From positions 68,349 through 132,348 of the forward strand of contig CAKRDD010000008.1 in NCBI GenBank assembly GCA_934309345.1: DNA of 64,000 bases. Reading direction: 5' to 3'. The notes below the pieces were generated by a model. The model was given only the letters and a program-made list of their open reading frames with translations. It ran no database searches and was not told the DNA's origin. The stretch is from an uncultured Mediterraneibacter sp. Its GTDB lineage: Bacteria > Bacillota > Clostridia > Lachnospirales > Lachnospiraceae. The position numbers and the translations under genes were made by a program. Shown here piece by piece: positions 40,912 to 49,359 of the stretch. How positions within the stretch are numbered: the stretch's first letter is position 1; each line of letters opens with the position of its first letter.

Positions 40912-43743
40912 TTACAGACTTTTCATTTTCTGAACCATCTTTACAATATCAACACCATATCCATCTGCTGCTGCCCATCCTTTATTCTTTGGGTTATTCG
41001 GAATTCCCAGCCATTCTACATAGATTGAACATCCGCGTTCTACGTATTTAAAACGATTATCTACACAAGTCTGATTCAAATCCTTCGTTGATCCGTATGC
41101 TTTCAGATGTTGGATTTGGGCGCGCACACCTTCTCTTACATCTTTAAATGATTCGCCTGCAACGCTATTTCCAGTTGCACCCATTCCTGCGAAATTATAC
41201 TGTTCTGCCTTAACATCACCCTTGAACTGAAGCCAGCCTGTTTCTTTCATTGCCTGTGCAAAAGCAACCTCAGCTTTAATACCTTCTTTTTCTGCTTCCT
41301 CATAATAGATCTGACAGAACTCCTCTAGCGTAGAAGCTCCTCCCTTTTTCATAATATCCGTTGGATAAGAGTATTTACTCTGTCTAAAATAATCTGTCAT
41401 CTGTTTCACTGAAACAGATGTTGTTCCTTCTATCAGATATGTTCCTTCTACAACTTTACTTTCGATATTCTCCTCATCCTTCTTCGTCGAAGCGTTCGCT
41501 CCATTATTAGTAGTACTATTATTGTCTGTTATATCTGTATATTTTTTTGAAGCATCGTAAACACCATTATCGTCAAAATAATACCAAGCACCTTCTATCT
41601 GCTTCCAACCTGTCTGCATAATTCCACTTGATTGATCGAAATAATATTTCTTACCATCGATTACATACCAGCCCGTTTTCATGGAGCCATCATTTCGATC
41701 TCCGAAATAATACCAGACATCTCCCAGTTTCTGCCAGCCTGTCTTCATCGCTCCATCATTGGCATCTCCGAGATAATACCAGTTTTCATTCGGTTTGTAC
41801 CAACCCGTTTTCATGGAGCCATCTCCAGCTTTTCCGAAATTATACCAAAAGCCATTAATATACTCCCAACCGGTTTTCATCGCTCCATCATTGGCGTCTC
41901 CAAGATAATACCAGGATCCGCTAATTTTCTGCCAGCCAGTCTTCATTGCTCCATCATTGGCATTTCCAAGATAATACCAGGATCCGCTGATTTTCTGCCA
42001 GCCTGTTCTCATATAACCATCATCTGTTCCACCAAGATAGTACCAGCTATTATCTATTTTTTTCCAATCGGTCTGCATTCTTCCATCTTCTGACCCTCCT
42101 AAATAATACCAGTTTTCATTCGGTTTGTACCAACCCGTTTTCATGGAGCCATCTCCAGCTTTTCCGAAATTATACCAAAAGCCATTAATATATTCCCAGC
42201 CAGTCTTCATCGCTCCATCATTGGCGCCTCCAAGATAATACCAGGATCCACTAATTTTCTGCCAACCTGTCTTCATCGCTCCATCATTGGCATCTCCGAG
42301 ATAATACCAGGATCCGCTAATTTTCTGCCAACCTGTTCTCATATAACCATCTGAATCAAAATAATACCAGTTTCCATTAATTAAAGCCCACTGATTCTTT
42401 AAATAACCTGATCCTGATTGATACCACCAACCTTTTGAATCTTTCTGCCAACCTTCTTTTTCAAGACCAAAGTATTTCGCGATTCCTGTTGCATCTGCAA
42501 CTCCAAGTTTCTTCAAACCTGCTTCATTATTCAAATAATTATTCACATCTGAACTATTTGTTACAAATGCATGTTCGACAATAATTCCAGGTATTCCATG
42601 TTCTTTTGCTGAAATCTGAACTGTAAAATAATCAGAAGTCGATCCATCCTCATAGGTTTCCCCTATCGTTGTATTTTTGCTGTAAATTGCTCTTCTTTCC
42701 AATCCAATCCCTACAAGTTCATCCTCTATTAATTCTGCAAGTCTCTTACCGTCTGCACCTACTTGTGGTTTCCAACTCGAATTCGGATAAATCACCTCTG
42801 CACCTTTCGCTGAAGATGATTTAGAAGAATTTAAATGAATACTGACATAAATACTTGCTCCTGCCTTCGCTGCATCTGCAACTCTCTGCTCAATATCTTT
42901 TGCAGAGCTTCCTCCCGGATGAGGACACGCTGCACTCGTCCGGGTCATGTAAACAGATACTCCTGCATAATTTTCCAATTCCGCCTTACAATATTGTGCA
43001 ATCTTTAATGTAAGAACCTCTTCCCGGACTCCATTTGCTGAAGCGCCTGCATGTGATGAATCATGTCCTGGATCTAGTGCAACTACAAGATTCGTATTCC
43101 GTGTTTGTACTCCATCATCACACATCATAGCTGGTATTTCTGCTGTTGCCTGATTGATTGCTTCTTCCAGACTTTCCTTTTCTGTCACATTTCCCGCTTC
43201 ATCGATATTATACGCTGCAATATCAGTCGACATCCCTTCATCATCCACTAGTGACAGTTGCTCGATTCCTTCGTATTCTTCATCCACACCAAATACTGTT
43301 TCTGCACCTAACTCTGCAAGTGAATAGGTATATGTCACCCCTTGAATTGCAAGATTAAGTTCAGTTATTTGATAGATTCCTTTCTCTTGTTCCGTATAGG
43401 CCCGTTCAAACAAATAAATTGTATCCGTCTCTTCTGATGCATACCATATTTCTTCACCTTCTGGTCCACTTACTACAGCTGACATCTCAGTAATATTTTC
43501 TGTACCATCTCCCCAAGACACGGCAATTTTCTGCGTATCTGGTGATTCCAGATACGGCTGTTCAACATAAATATAATTCAAACGCGGATCTGTTACCGTG
43601 TCCTGAATATCTTTTTCTGCATTTTCAGTGATTGCGATACTATTTTCACAATTTTCATTCGCCCATATCGGAGTAGGAACTGTCGTTATTGCCAAAATCG
43701 CTGTCATCAAAAATACAATACACTTTTTCATTAGATTTTCCAA
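40912..43743 (-). CDS. Autolysin: amidase + choline-binding repeats + glucosaminidase
   Basis: About 943 residues. Signal peptide, an N-terminal region of ~190 residues of unknown fold, an Amidase_3 (N-acetylmuramoyl-L-alanine amidase) domain at about 218-435 with zinc ligands in VALDPGHDSSHAGA, the Glu of NGVREEVL, YVSIHLNSS and GIIVEHAFV; then ~14 choline-binding repeats (440-760) and a C-terminal GH73-type glucosaminidase (AFAQAMKETGWLQ with the catalytic Glu; YNFAGMGATG). It can cut both peptide-sugar and glycan bonds. Start uncertain: TTG at 43743 has GGAGG ten bases upstream, while ATG at 43731 has only a weak site. Middle repeats contain a 330-bp duplication. Confidence 0.93.
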   Translation of the reverse strand: MENLMKKCIVFLMTAILAITTVPTPIWANENCENSIAITENAEKDIQDTVTDPRLNYIYVEQPYLESPDTQKIAVSWGDGTENITEMSAVVSGPEGEEIWYASEETDTIYLFERAYTEQEKGIYQITELNLAIQGVTYTYSLAELGAETVFGVDEEYEGIEQLSLVDDEGMSTDIAAYNIDEAGNVTEKESLEEAINQATAEIPAMMCDDGVQTRNTNLVVALDPGHDSSHAGASANGVREEVLTLKIAQYCKAELENYAGVSVYMTRTSAACPHPGGSSAKDIEQRVADAAKAGASIYVSIHLNSSKSSSAKGAEVIYPNSSWKPQVGADGKRLAELIEDELVGIGLERRAIYSKNTTIGETYEDGSTSDYFTVQISAKEHGIPGIIVEHAFVTNSSDVNNYLNNEAGLKKLGVADATGIAKYFGLEKEGWQKDSKGWWYQSGSGYLKNQWALINGNWYYFDSDGYMRTGWQKISGSWYYLGDANDGAMKTGWQKISGSWYYLGGANDGAMKTGWEYINGFWYNFGKAGDGSMKTGWYKPNENWYYLGGSEDGRMQTDWKKIDNSWYYLGGTDDGYMRTGWQKISGSWYYLGNANDGAMKTGWQKISGSWYYLGDANDGAMKTGWEYINGFWYNFGKAGDGSMKTGWYKPNENWYYLGDANDGAMKTGWQKLGDVWYYFGDRNDGSMKTGWYVIDGKKYYFDQSSGIMQTGWKQIEGAWYYFDDNGVYDASKKYTDITDNNSTTNNGANASTKKDEENIESKVVEGTYLIEGTTSVSVKQMTDYFRQSKYSYPTDIMKKGGASTLEEFCQIYYEEAEKEGIKAEVAFAQAMKETGWLQFKGDVKAEQYNFAGMGATGNSVAGESFKDVREGVRAQIQHLKAYGSTKDLNQTCVDNRFKYVERGCSIYVEWLGIPNNPKNKGWAAADGYGVDIVKMVQKMKSL
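41771..42350. repeat. 330-bp duplication inside the autolysin repeats
   Basis: The segment 41771-42020 reappears at 42101-42350 with an exact offset of 330 bp and few differences. It corresponds to 110 residues, five choline-binding units (including WYNFGKAGDGSMKTGW twice). Confidence 0.85.
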
Positions 43744-43764
43744 TCTTTTGTATCCTCCATTGCT

Positions 43765-44319
43765 TTACTGCTTTGTCATATAACCATTCAGGACTGCACT
43801 ACTAGTTTCCAATGGCTGACCATTCTCTGTTATCTTAATTTTCTCACAACTATAACTATCCAGGAATGTATTCACAATACACTTAAGTACTTCTTGTTCT
43901 TCTGTGGTACCCATAGTTCTTATGTAATTTCCAAAGGTACCATCAACATCCAGATCAATCTTTTTTTCTTCTGTATTTACATTACATGTATTCAATTTAC
44001 AGTCTGTCGTCAAAACATCTCTTTCTTTCAGTGCTGTCCATATCTCTTCTCCACTCAACTGATTCACTTTAATTTCCTCTGACTGAATCTCTCCGCTATC
44101 TAGATTCACGGAATACACTATTATGGTTTTTTGTATCTCTGTTTTTTCAGCTTTTTGTGTTTCATCTTCTTTCAAGTCATCTTTATAATCAGTTGTTGTA
44201 TCCTGCTTGTTGTCCGTCCGAATCTGTTCCTCTGTATTTTTGTTCCCTTTCTGACCACATCCTACAACCAACACCGCTGCAAGACAGCACAGTGCAAAAA
44301 TCCCTCTTTTCTTATACAT
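43765..44319 (-). CDS. GerMN-domain lipoprotein
   Basis: 184 residues. Lipoprotein signal with LVVGC, an acidic/Lys-rich linker (to about 65), then a GerMN domain: IIVYSVNLDSGEIQSEEI, LKERDVLTTDC, DLDVDGTFGNYIRTMGTTEE, LKCIVNTFLDSYSCEKIKIT and ENGQPLE. The first gene of an operon that continues with the autolysin, the transglutaminase-like protein, a lipoprotein and an MBOAT/SGNH pair. GerMN domains occur in spore germination and wall-associated proteins and are thought to bind ligands; the operon suggests a wall role here. Confidence 0.8.
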   Translation of the reverse strand: MYKKRGIFALCCLAAVLVVGCGQKGNKNTEEQIRTDNKQDTTTDYKDDLKEDETQKAEKTEIQKTIIVYSVNLDSGEIQSEEIKVNQLSGEEIWTALKERDVLTTDCKLNTCNVNTEEKKIDLDVDGTFGNYIRTMGTTEEQEVLKCIVNTFLDSYSCEKIKITENGQPLETSSAVLNGYMTKQ

Positions 44320-44363
44320 GCTTACACCTCCTTTTCATCGCAAAGAAACCTATAACGAATATC

Positions 44364-44392
44364 ATTTTATCGTAATTCAAATATTTTGTCTA
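44364..44392 (-). promoter_or_regulatory. Promoter of the gerMN-autolysin-MBOAT operon
   Basis: Minus-strand TAGACA (44387-44392), 17-base spacer, TAAAAT (44364-44369), 45 bases before the gerMN start, which has AGGAGGTG in front. Confidence 0.75.
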
Positions 44393-44410
44393 TATTTCTC
44401 TAACAAATAT

Positions 44411-44460
44411 CCCAAAAGAAAAAAGGAAAGAATCCCTTCTTCGGACAATTCTTTCCTTTT
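44411..44460 (-). terminator. Terminator after the 952-residue repeat protein gene
   Basis: Stem AAAAGGAAAGAAT/ATTCTTTCCTTTT (44421-44433 with 44448-44460), followed on the minus strand by TTCTTTTGGG. Confidence 0.75.
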
Positions 44461-44479
44461 CTTTTTGTTTTATTATCTT

Positions 44480-47338
44480 TTATCTAATCCAGTCTCCATA
44501 GGCTGTGAACCAATATTTCTTTCCTCCAATTGTTCTCTCACCAGTAGCCATTGTGCCATCTGAATAAATATAATGCCATGTATCATCTTTGTCTAAATAC
44601 CATCCAGTTCCCTTAAGCATTTTTCCATTTTCATCATAATAATATACTTTTCCAGAATCTGACCAGTAAATTCCTGTATCCAAATAACCATTTCCATAGA
44701 AATGATATCCATCTACATATCCGCTTGCCGGTTTTCCATTCTTAACGTAATACCAGTCTGTGAATCCCTCTTCTGTCTTTATCGACTTCCAGCCATCCGT
44801 CAGCTTATGATAAACACCATTCTCATCAAAAAATGCATATTCATATTCTCCATTATACTCAACAAATTCGATTCCACGAGCCATTCCTGGTTCAAGATAA
44901 TACCAGTTTCCTCCATAAGATAACCAACCGTTCTTGAATGCTCCGTTTTCTACATAATAGTACGTGTGTCCAGTGTATTTCCAACCATTACTCATGTCCT
45001 TTTCGCCATTACTGTTCACCCAGACTGAGACATTTTTATTACTATTATTATCATATTCGCTATAATATTCATTTTGGAGTAGTGCTGAAGTAAAGCCACT
45101 GTTGAAGTAATATGTATGCCCATTTATTGTTTCTTTTCCTCTTGCCAGGCTTCCGTCTGCTTTTACATAATACCATTTTTCATTAATATCATGCCACCTT
45201 GATCTTGTTGCTTTACCTGTATACCGACCATCTGATGTAAATGTACATGCCCCATAATCTTCTGTCTCAATAATCGGGAATTGGTTGATTACTCCACCTT
45301 TAAAATAATACCAGTCTCCTCCTATAGACTGCCATCCATCATTTACAATTTCGCCGCTGGCATTGGCATATGTCCATTCACCCCACCATCCATTTTTTTC
45401 AGTTTTAATCCAGCCTGTCTGGTAAATTCCTTCGCAATTCACATAGTAGTACTTGCCACCATCTTCTATAAACCCGTCTGTACAAAGTTCGCCATCTTCA
45501 ACCCAATACTTATTGTTAACCCAACCAGTATATGCTTCTCCATCTTTATAGTAAAACCAACTACCATCTGAATAACTCCAGCCATCTTTAGCAGAAGTAC
45601 CTATATATTTGCCATTGTTATCAAAGAAATACTCAATTCCTTCTATTCTGCAAGTACCTCTTACCATAGCTCCTAATTCATTCAAATAATATGTTCCATC
45701 AATCCACTTATTTGTCTTCTTTTGTCCATTGGCATCTGCATAATACCAGTCAACGCCTACCTGATACCAATCGTTTCTGGTGATTTTACCATTTTCATCT
45801 GCGTAATATCTTTTTGAAGTTCCAGTTTCTGAATCATATATATAGAAATCCCCCGTCTTCATTACTCCGTCGTATTCAAAGTAATAAAGCTTACCATCAA
45901 TTTCTTTAAACTCATCTGTCACGATTGATGAATCCTTATTTATATAATACCAATCGCCCTTCTTCAAATACCAGCCATTCGTACTGATAACTGCTCCATT
46001 GTTATCTGTCAGGTACATCTTTCCATTATACCAGACAGTACCCTTCTGCATTACTCCATCGCCATCAAATATATAAGATTTATTTCCTATTTTGTAGATA
46101 TCATCCGTAACAACTTTACCATCTTGTTTGACATAGTACCAGTTTCCTTTACTATCTATATACCAAGATGCTTTTTCCTGTATTTCTCCATTAGTATTTG
46201 CAAAATAAGTGGATCCATCATAATAGAACGCACCAGTTTTCATCCGTCCATTCCAATCAATATAATATTTCTTACCTTGCAGATTCAGCATCTCATTATC
46301 AACAGGATATAAATCACCCTCTGCGTTTGATTTATAATAATACCATATGTCTGCTTCGGATGACTTGTTCCATCCCTTTGTAGGATTCGTGATCACAGCA
46401 CCACTTGGCTCTGCCATACATCTTTTTCCTGTTTTATCCTCAAAGATGCCAGTCTCCATGCGACCTTCTTGATCAAAATAATACGTCTTGCCACTATATT
46501 CATAATAGTTTTCTTTTACAAGTTCTCCGTCTACATACAGATACCAGTCTTCCCCACTTTTTACCCATTCAGTTTTATCTGTCATATCTTTAACAGATAA
46601 AACTCCTGCAGAATCAGCAACATATGTAACGCCATCTTTCACCACCGTAGTATTCGTTACCATGTTACCATAACTGTCAACATAATACTGTTTTCCATTA
46701 TCCTCTATAATCTCTGAAGTACAAAGGAAATAGTCCTCTTCGCCATAATATCTCCAGTAACCATCTTCTGAATACCATCCTGTACAAAGATAACCATTAT
46801 CATCAACTCGAATCTCTCCAGCAAAGTAATCATCATTATCATCATACCCACTCACATAATAATGATAAGCATTTTTCAACATTGTCCCATCATAATCAAA
46901 GTAATGTGCAAAAGTAGTGCCATCCTCTGCTTCAAATTCTACTATTTTATTTGTGACCATCTCACCATCTTTATAATAGTAAACTTCTCCATTTTCCTCA
47001 TACAGTCCATCTTCAATATATGTATCAACTGTATTCGTCGCTTCTAATGTTTCATTCTCTTGATTTTCTGCTGTTGATTCTTCCGGAACAAGTGCTGACT
47101 CTTCTACCGGTTCTTCTGCCTCCTCCGCAGGTACTTCTTTTTCTTCCGCTCCCTCTTCTACTGGTACTTCTCCTGCCGGAGCTTCCTGCTTTGTTGTTTC
47201 CTGACCTGTAGTTTCCTGTTCTACTGCTGTCTCCTGTACAGCTTCTACTGCCTGATTCTCTTCTGCCATTACTGGTGTAACAAGACTTGCACTTGTCGCT
47301 GCTACACAAAGTAAGGCAATAAACTTTTTCCTCTTCAT
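44480..47338 (-). CDS. Giant secreted protein made almost only of choline-binding repeats
   Basis: 952 residues. Signal peptide 1-25, a Glu/Pro/Thr-rich linker of ~75 residues (EETTGQETTKQEAP, VEEGAEEKEVPAEEAEEPVE), then several dozen degenerate CW/choline-binding repeats to the very end (for example GGNWYYLEPGMARGIEF, KDDTWHYIYSDGTMATG). No other domain is visible. The repeats are much more diverged than those of the autolysin. Possible roles: an adhesin, a wall-spacing protein or a decoy for choline ligands. Monocistronic, with its own terminator. An acidic linker of this kind suggests a flexible stalk. Confidence 0.9.
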   Translation of the reverse strand: MKRKKFIALLCVAATSASLVTPVMAEENQAVEAVQETAVEQETTGQETTKQEAPAGEVPVEEGAEEKEVPAEEAEEPVEESALVPEESTAENQENETLEATNTVDTYIEDGLYEENGEVYYYKDGEMVTNKIVEFEAEDGTTFAHYFDYDGTMLKNAYHYYVSGYDDNDDYFAGEIRVDDNGYLCTGWYSEDGYWRYYGEEDYFLCTSEIIEDNGKQYYVDSYGNMVTNTTVVKDGVTYVADSAGVLSVKDMTDKTEWVKSGEDWYLYVDGELVKENYYEYSGKTYYFDQEGRMETGIFEDKTGKRCMAEPSGAVITNPTKGWNKSSEADIWYYYKSNAEGDLYPVDNEMLNLQGKKYYIDWNGRMKTGAFYYDGSTYFANTNGEIQEKASWYIDSKGNWYYVKQDGKVVTDDIYKIGNKSYIFDGDGVMQKGTVWYNGKMYLTDNNGAVISTNGWYLKKGDWYYINKDSSIVTDEFKEIDGKLYYFEYDGVMKTGDFYIYDSETGTSKRYYADENGKITRNDWYQVGVDWYYADANGQKKTNKWIDGTYYLNELGAMVRGTCRIEGIEYFFDNNGKYIGTSAKDGWSYSDGSWFYYKDGEAYTGWVNNKYWVEDGELCTDGFIEDGGKYYYVNCEGIYQTGWIKTEKNGWWGEWTYANASGEIVNDGWQSIGGDWYYFKGGVINQFPIIETEDYGACTFTSDGRYTGKATRSRWHDINEKWYYVKADGSLARGKETINGHTYYFNSGFTSALLQNEYYSEYDNNSNKNVSVWVNSNGEKDMSNGWKYTGHTYYYVENGAFKNGWLSYGGNWYYLEPGMARGIEFVEYNGEYEYAFFDENGVYHKLTDGWKSIKTEEGFTDWYYVKNGKPASGYVDGYHFYGNGYLDTGIYWSDSGKVYYYDENGKMLKGTGWYLDKDDTWHYIYSDGTMATGERTIGGKKYWFTAYGDWIR

Positions 47339-47468
47339 AGTGAAACCTCCTCATGAGTTTAATATAAATTTATAATCTCATATTTTCATTAAATTGTAAA
47401 TCTATTTTTTTGAATTTTTGTTATATTCTGTATTTTTATTAATATTTTTTGTTTTATTGTTGAATTTA

Positions 47469-47574
47469 ATCAAAACAAAGAATGTGTCTTGCACATTCTT
47501 GCGCCTGCGGCGGTCGCTTGCGACATCTACATTGTACGCTGCAGTGCACATCCTTAGCGGAGCGTTTTTTATAT
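47469..47574 (+). repeat. Dispersed intergenic repeat, copy 3
   Basis: 106 bp, nearly identical to 2932-3037 and in the same orientation, 44 kb away. Differences include the loop of the first hairpin (TCTT for CAAG) and two changes in the GC-rich arm. It lacks the adjoining palindrome. The remainder of the 47339-47791 gap shows only this repeat, the LCP terminator and an AT-rich promoter region (TTTACA at about 47391-47396). Confidence 0.85.
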
Positions 47575-47644
47575 CTTCTAAATCGAACTATCGTCCTATT
47601 GTCATATCCATTTCCCTCTTATCCAAAATCGGAATTTCCTATAA

Positions 47645-47696
47645 AACAAAAAGAGGGCAGAAAAAACAAGAATCATCTCTATTTTTTCCGTCCTCT
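47645..47696 (-). terminator. Terminator after the LCP gene
   Basis: Long imperfect stem AGAGG.C.GAAAAAA/TTTTTTC.G.CCTCT (47652-47666 with 47682-47696), followed on the minus strand by TTTTTGTTTT. Confidence 0.65.
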
Positions 47697-47791
47697 GATT
47701 TAATTCAAATACTCACTTATATATTAATTATCTCTCTTTTATCTGTTCACCTTTTGCAATGATTACATCTAGTTCTGCATATCCCCCATTC

Positions 47792-49339
47792 TTAATTCAA
47801 TTGTTCGCCTTCCGGCAACACCCCACCCTCTTCTACAATGTTTGCCAGATCAATAATATTCTGCACAGAAGATTCAATCGGCTCCATAATAAAGAGTTCT
47901 GTATCACCACTAGAATAACAAATTCCAGTTGTATTCGTACCTTCCGCTGCTACAGACTGAATCGTCCATGCCGGATTATTACTTAACTGATATTTAATCA
48001 ACGCATTAATCTCTTCTTGGGACATATTGGTCTCTATATCTTTACTCACCTGTTCCATAATAGCATTCGCTTTCAAGAGCATAGTCGGTGACAAACACTT
48101 CTTCAACATAGCAGTAATAACTGCCTGCTGATCTTTTCCTCTTTGGTTGTCTCCTCCTGGAACATTGTGTCTCTCTCTGCAGAAAGCAAGTGCTTCTTCA
48201 CCATTGAAGTGATTATATCCTTCCTGTACATCCATTACATGTTCAGAATCTTCACTTGTTGTAAACGCATACTCTGAATATACATCAATTCCTCCAAGTG
48301 TATCTACAATGTCAATCATGGATGTAAAATTCAATCTTGCATAATAATTAATATCCGTCTCATACAATTCACCCAGTGTACGCATAGAGGCATCTACTCC
48401 ATAAATTCCTGCATGAGTCAGTTTATCTCTCTGACCACCTGATATTCCCGGAATTGGTACATAATAATCACGCGGAGTCGTTACTAATAATATCTGATGT
48501 GTCTGCGGATTCACAACTGCAATAATATTCACATCGCTTCGACTTGTTTCTGATACGTCACCATAAACATCAATACCACTGATATAAACTGTAAATGGTT
48601 TTTCTATAATACTGTCATCTGTTGCCATAGTATCCTTATTTCCCAAATTCAATTCCACACGGATATTAAATGTGTATAATACCTTTGCTTTTTCGCTATA
48701 GCCGTCTACTGTTTCTTCCATCAGACTTGTATATGCACTGTTATAAATGATTGCATCACAATCTCCATCAATCAAAGCCTGTGCCTGATCCTGAACAGAA
48801 TCGTATTCTTTCACTTCGATCGTATCAACGCCAATCTGCTTTTCAATATCAGTTACAGCTGTCTGTATATTGTCAGCACCTTTCTCAAACTGTACACCAT
48901 ACGTATAGTTTGCCGCATCTTCTATTGTCTCTGCGGAATCATCTGCACGTACTGCAACAACCATCTTATCCACTTTATAGTTGCTGCCTGTAATCTTCCC
49001 AATCATATTATTAGCCTGAGCGACATAATAACTTCCGGTAAACATCACAACTGCCATAAGTAAACTGAACACTTTTCCCAAAGTCCCCCGTTTCCTCCTT
49101 GCTGCCTGTGAATTCAACGTCACGCACCACAAGAAGAACAAAACAGCCGCTGCCAATACCAGATACTTATCCGGAATCATTCCAAGCAAATACAATACTG
49201 CCATCAATGCTACACTTGCAATCGTCTGAAGAACAATACATACTGTTCCCAACTTATTACTTCCCGATCTGCGGGAATACTTATTTGTACCTTTCTTTCT
49301 GCGTGCAGAGTTGCCAGCAGATCCTTTTCGTTTTGCCAT
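47792..49339 (-). CDS. LytR-CpsA-Psr (LCP) family wall-polymer ligase
   Basis: 515 residues. Basic N-terminus, about three membrane segments (30-110), an accessory domain with DKMVVAVRADDSAETIED, then the LCP catalytic domain: SRSDVNIIAVVNPQTHQ, LVTTPRDYYVPIPG (Arg and Asp for phosphate binding), DKLTHAGIYG, LGGIDVYSEYAF, FCRERHNVPGGDNQRGKDQQ. LCP proteins move lipid-linked polymers onto peptidoglycan. The gene is next to the wall-polymer region, so attachment of that polymer is a likely job. 20 bases downstream of the nucleotidyltransferase gene. Confidence 0.93.
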   Translation of the reverse strand: MAKRKGSAGNSARRKKGTNKYSRRSGSNKLGTVCIVLQTIASVALMAVLYLLGMIPDKYLVLAAAVLFFLWCVTLNSQAARRKRGTLGKVFSLLMAVVMFTGSYYVAQANNMIGKITGSNYKVDKMVVAVRADDSAETIEDAANYTYGVQFEKGADNIQTAVTDIEKQIGVDTIEVKEYDSVQDQAQALIDGDCDAIIYNSAYTSLMEETVDGYSEKAKVLYTFNIRVELNLGNKDTMATDDSIIEKPFTVYISGIDVYGDVSETSRSDVNIIAVVNPQTHQILLVTTPRDYYVPIPGISGGQRDKLTHAGIYGVDASMRTLGELYETDINYYARLNFTSMIDIVDTLGGIDVYSEYAFTTSEDSEHVMDVQEGYNHFNGEEALAFCRERHNVPGGDNQRGKDQQAVITAMLKKCLSPTMLLKANAIMEQVSKDIETNMSQEEINALIKYQLSNNPAWTIQSVAAEGTNTTGICYSSGDTELFIMEPIESSVQNIIDLANIVEEGGVLPEGEQLN

Positions 49340-49359
49340 CTTACATCCCTTTTCTCAAA

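Noticed and set aside
41632..42093. Plus-strand 153-residue repetitive frame
   Set aside because: Mirror of the choline-binding repeats of the autolysin; repetition is inherited from the sense strand.
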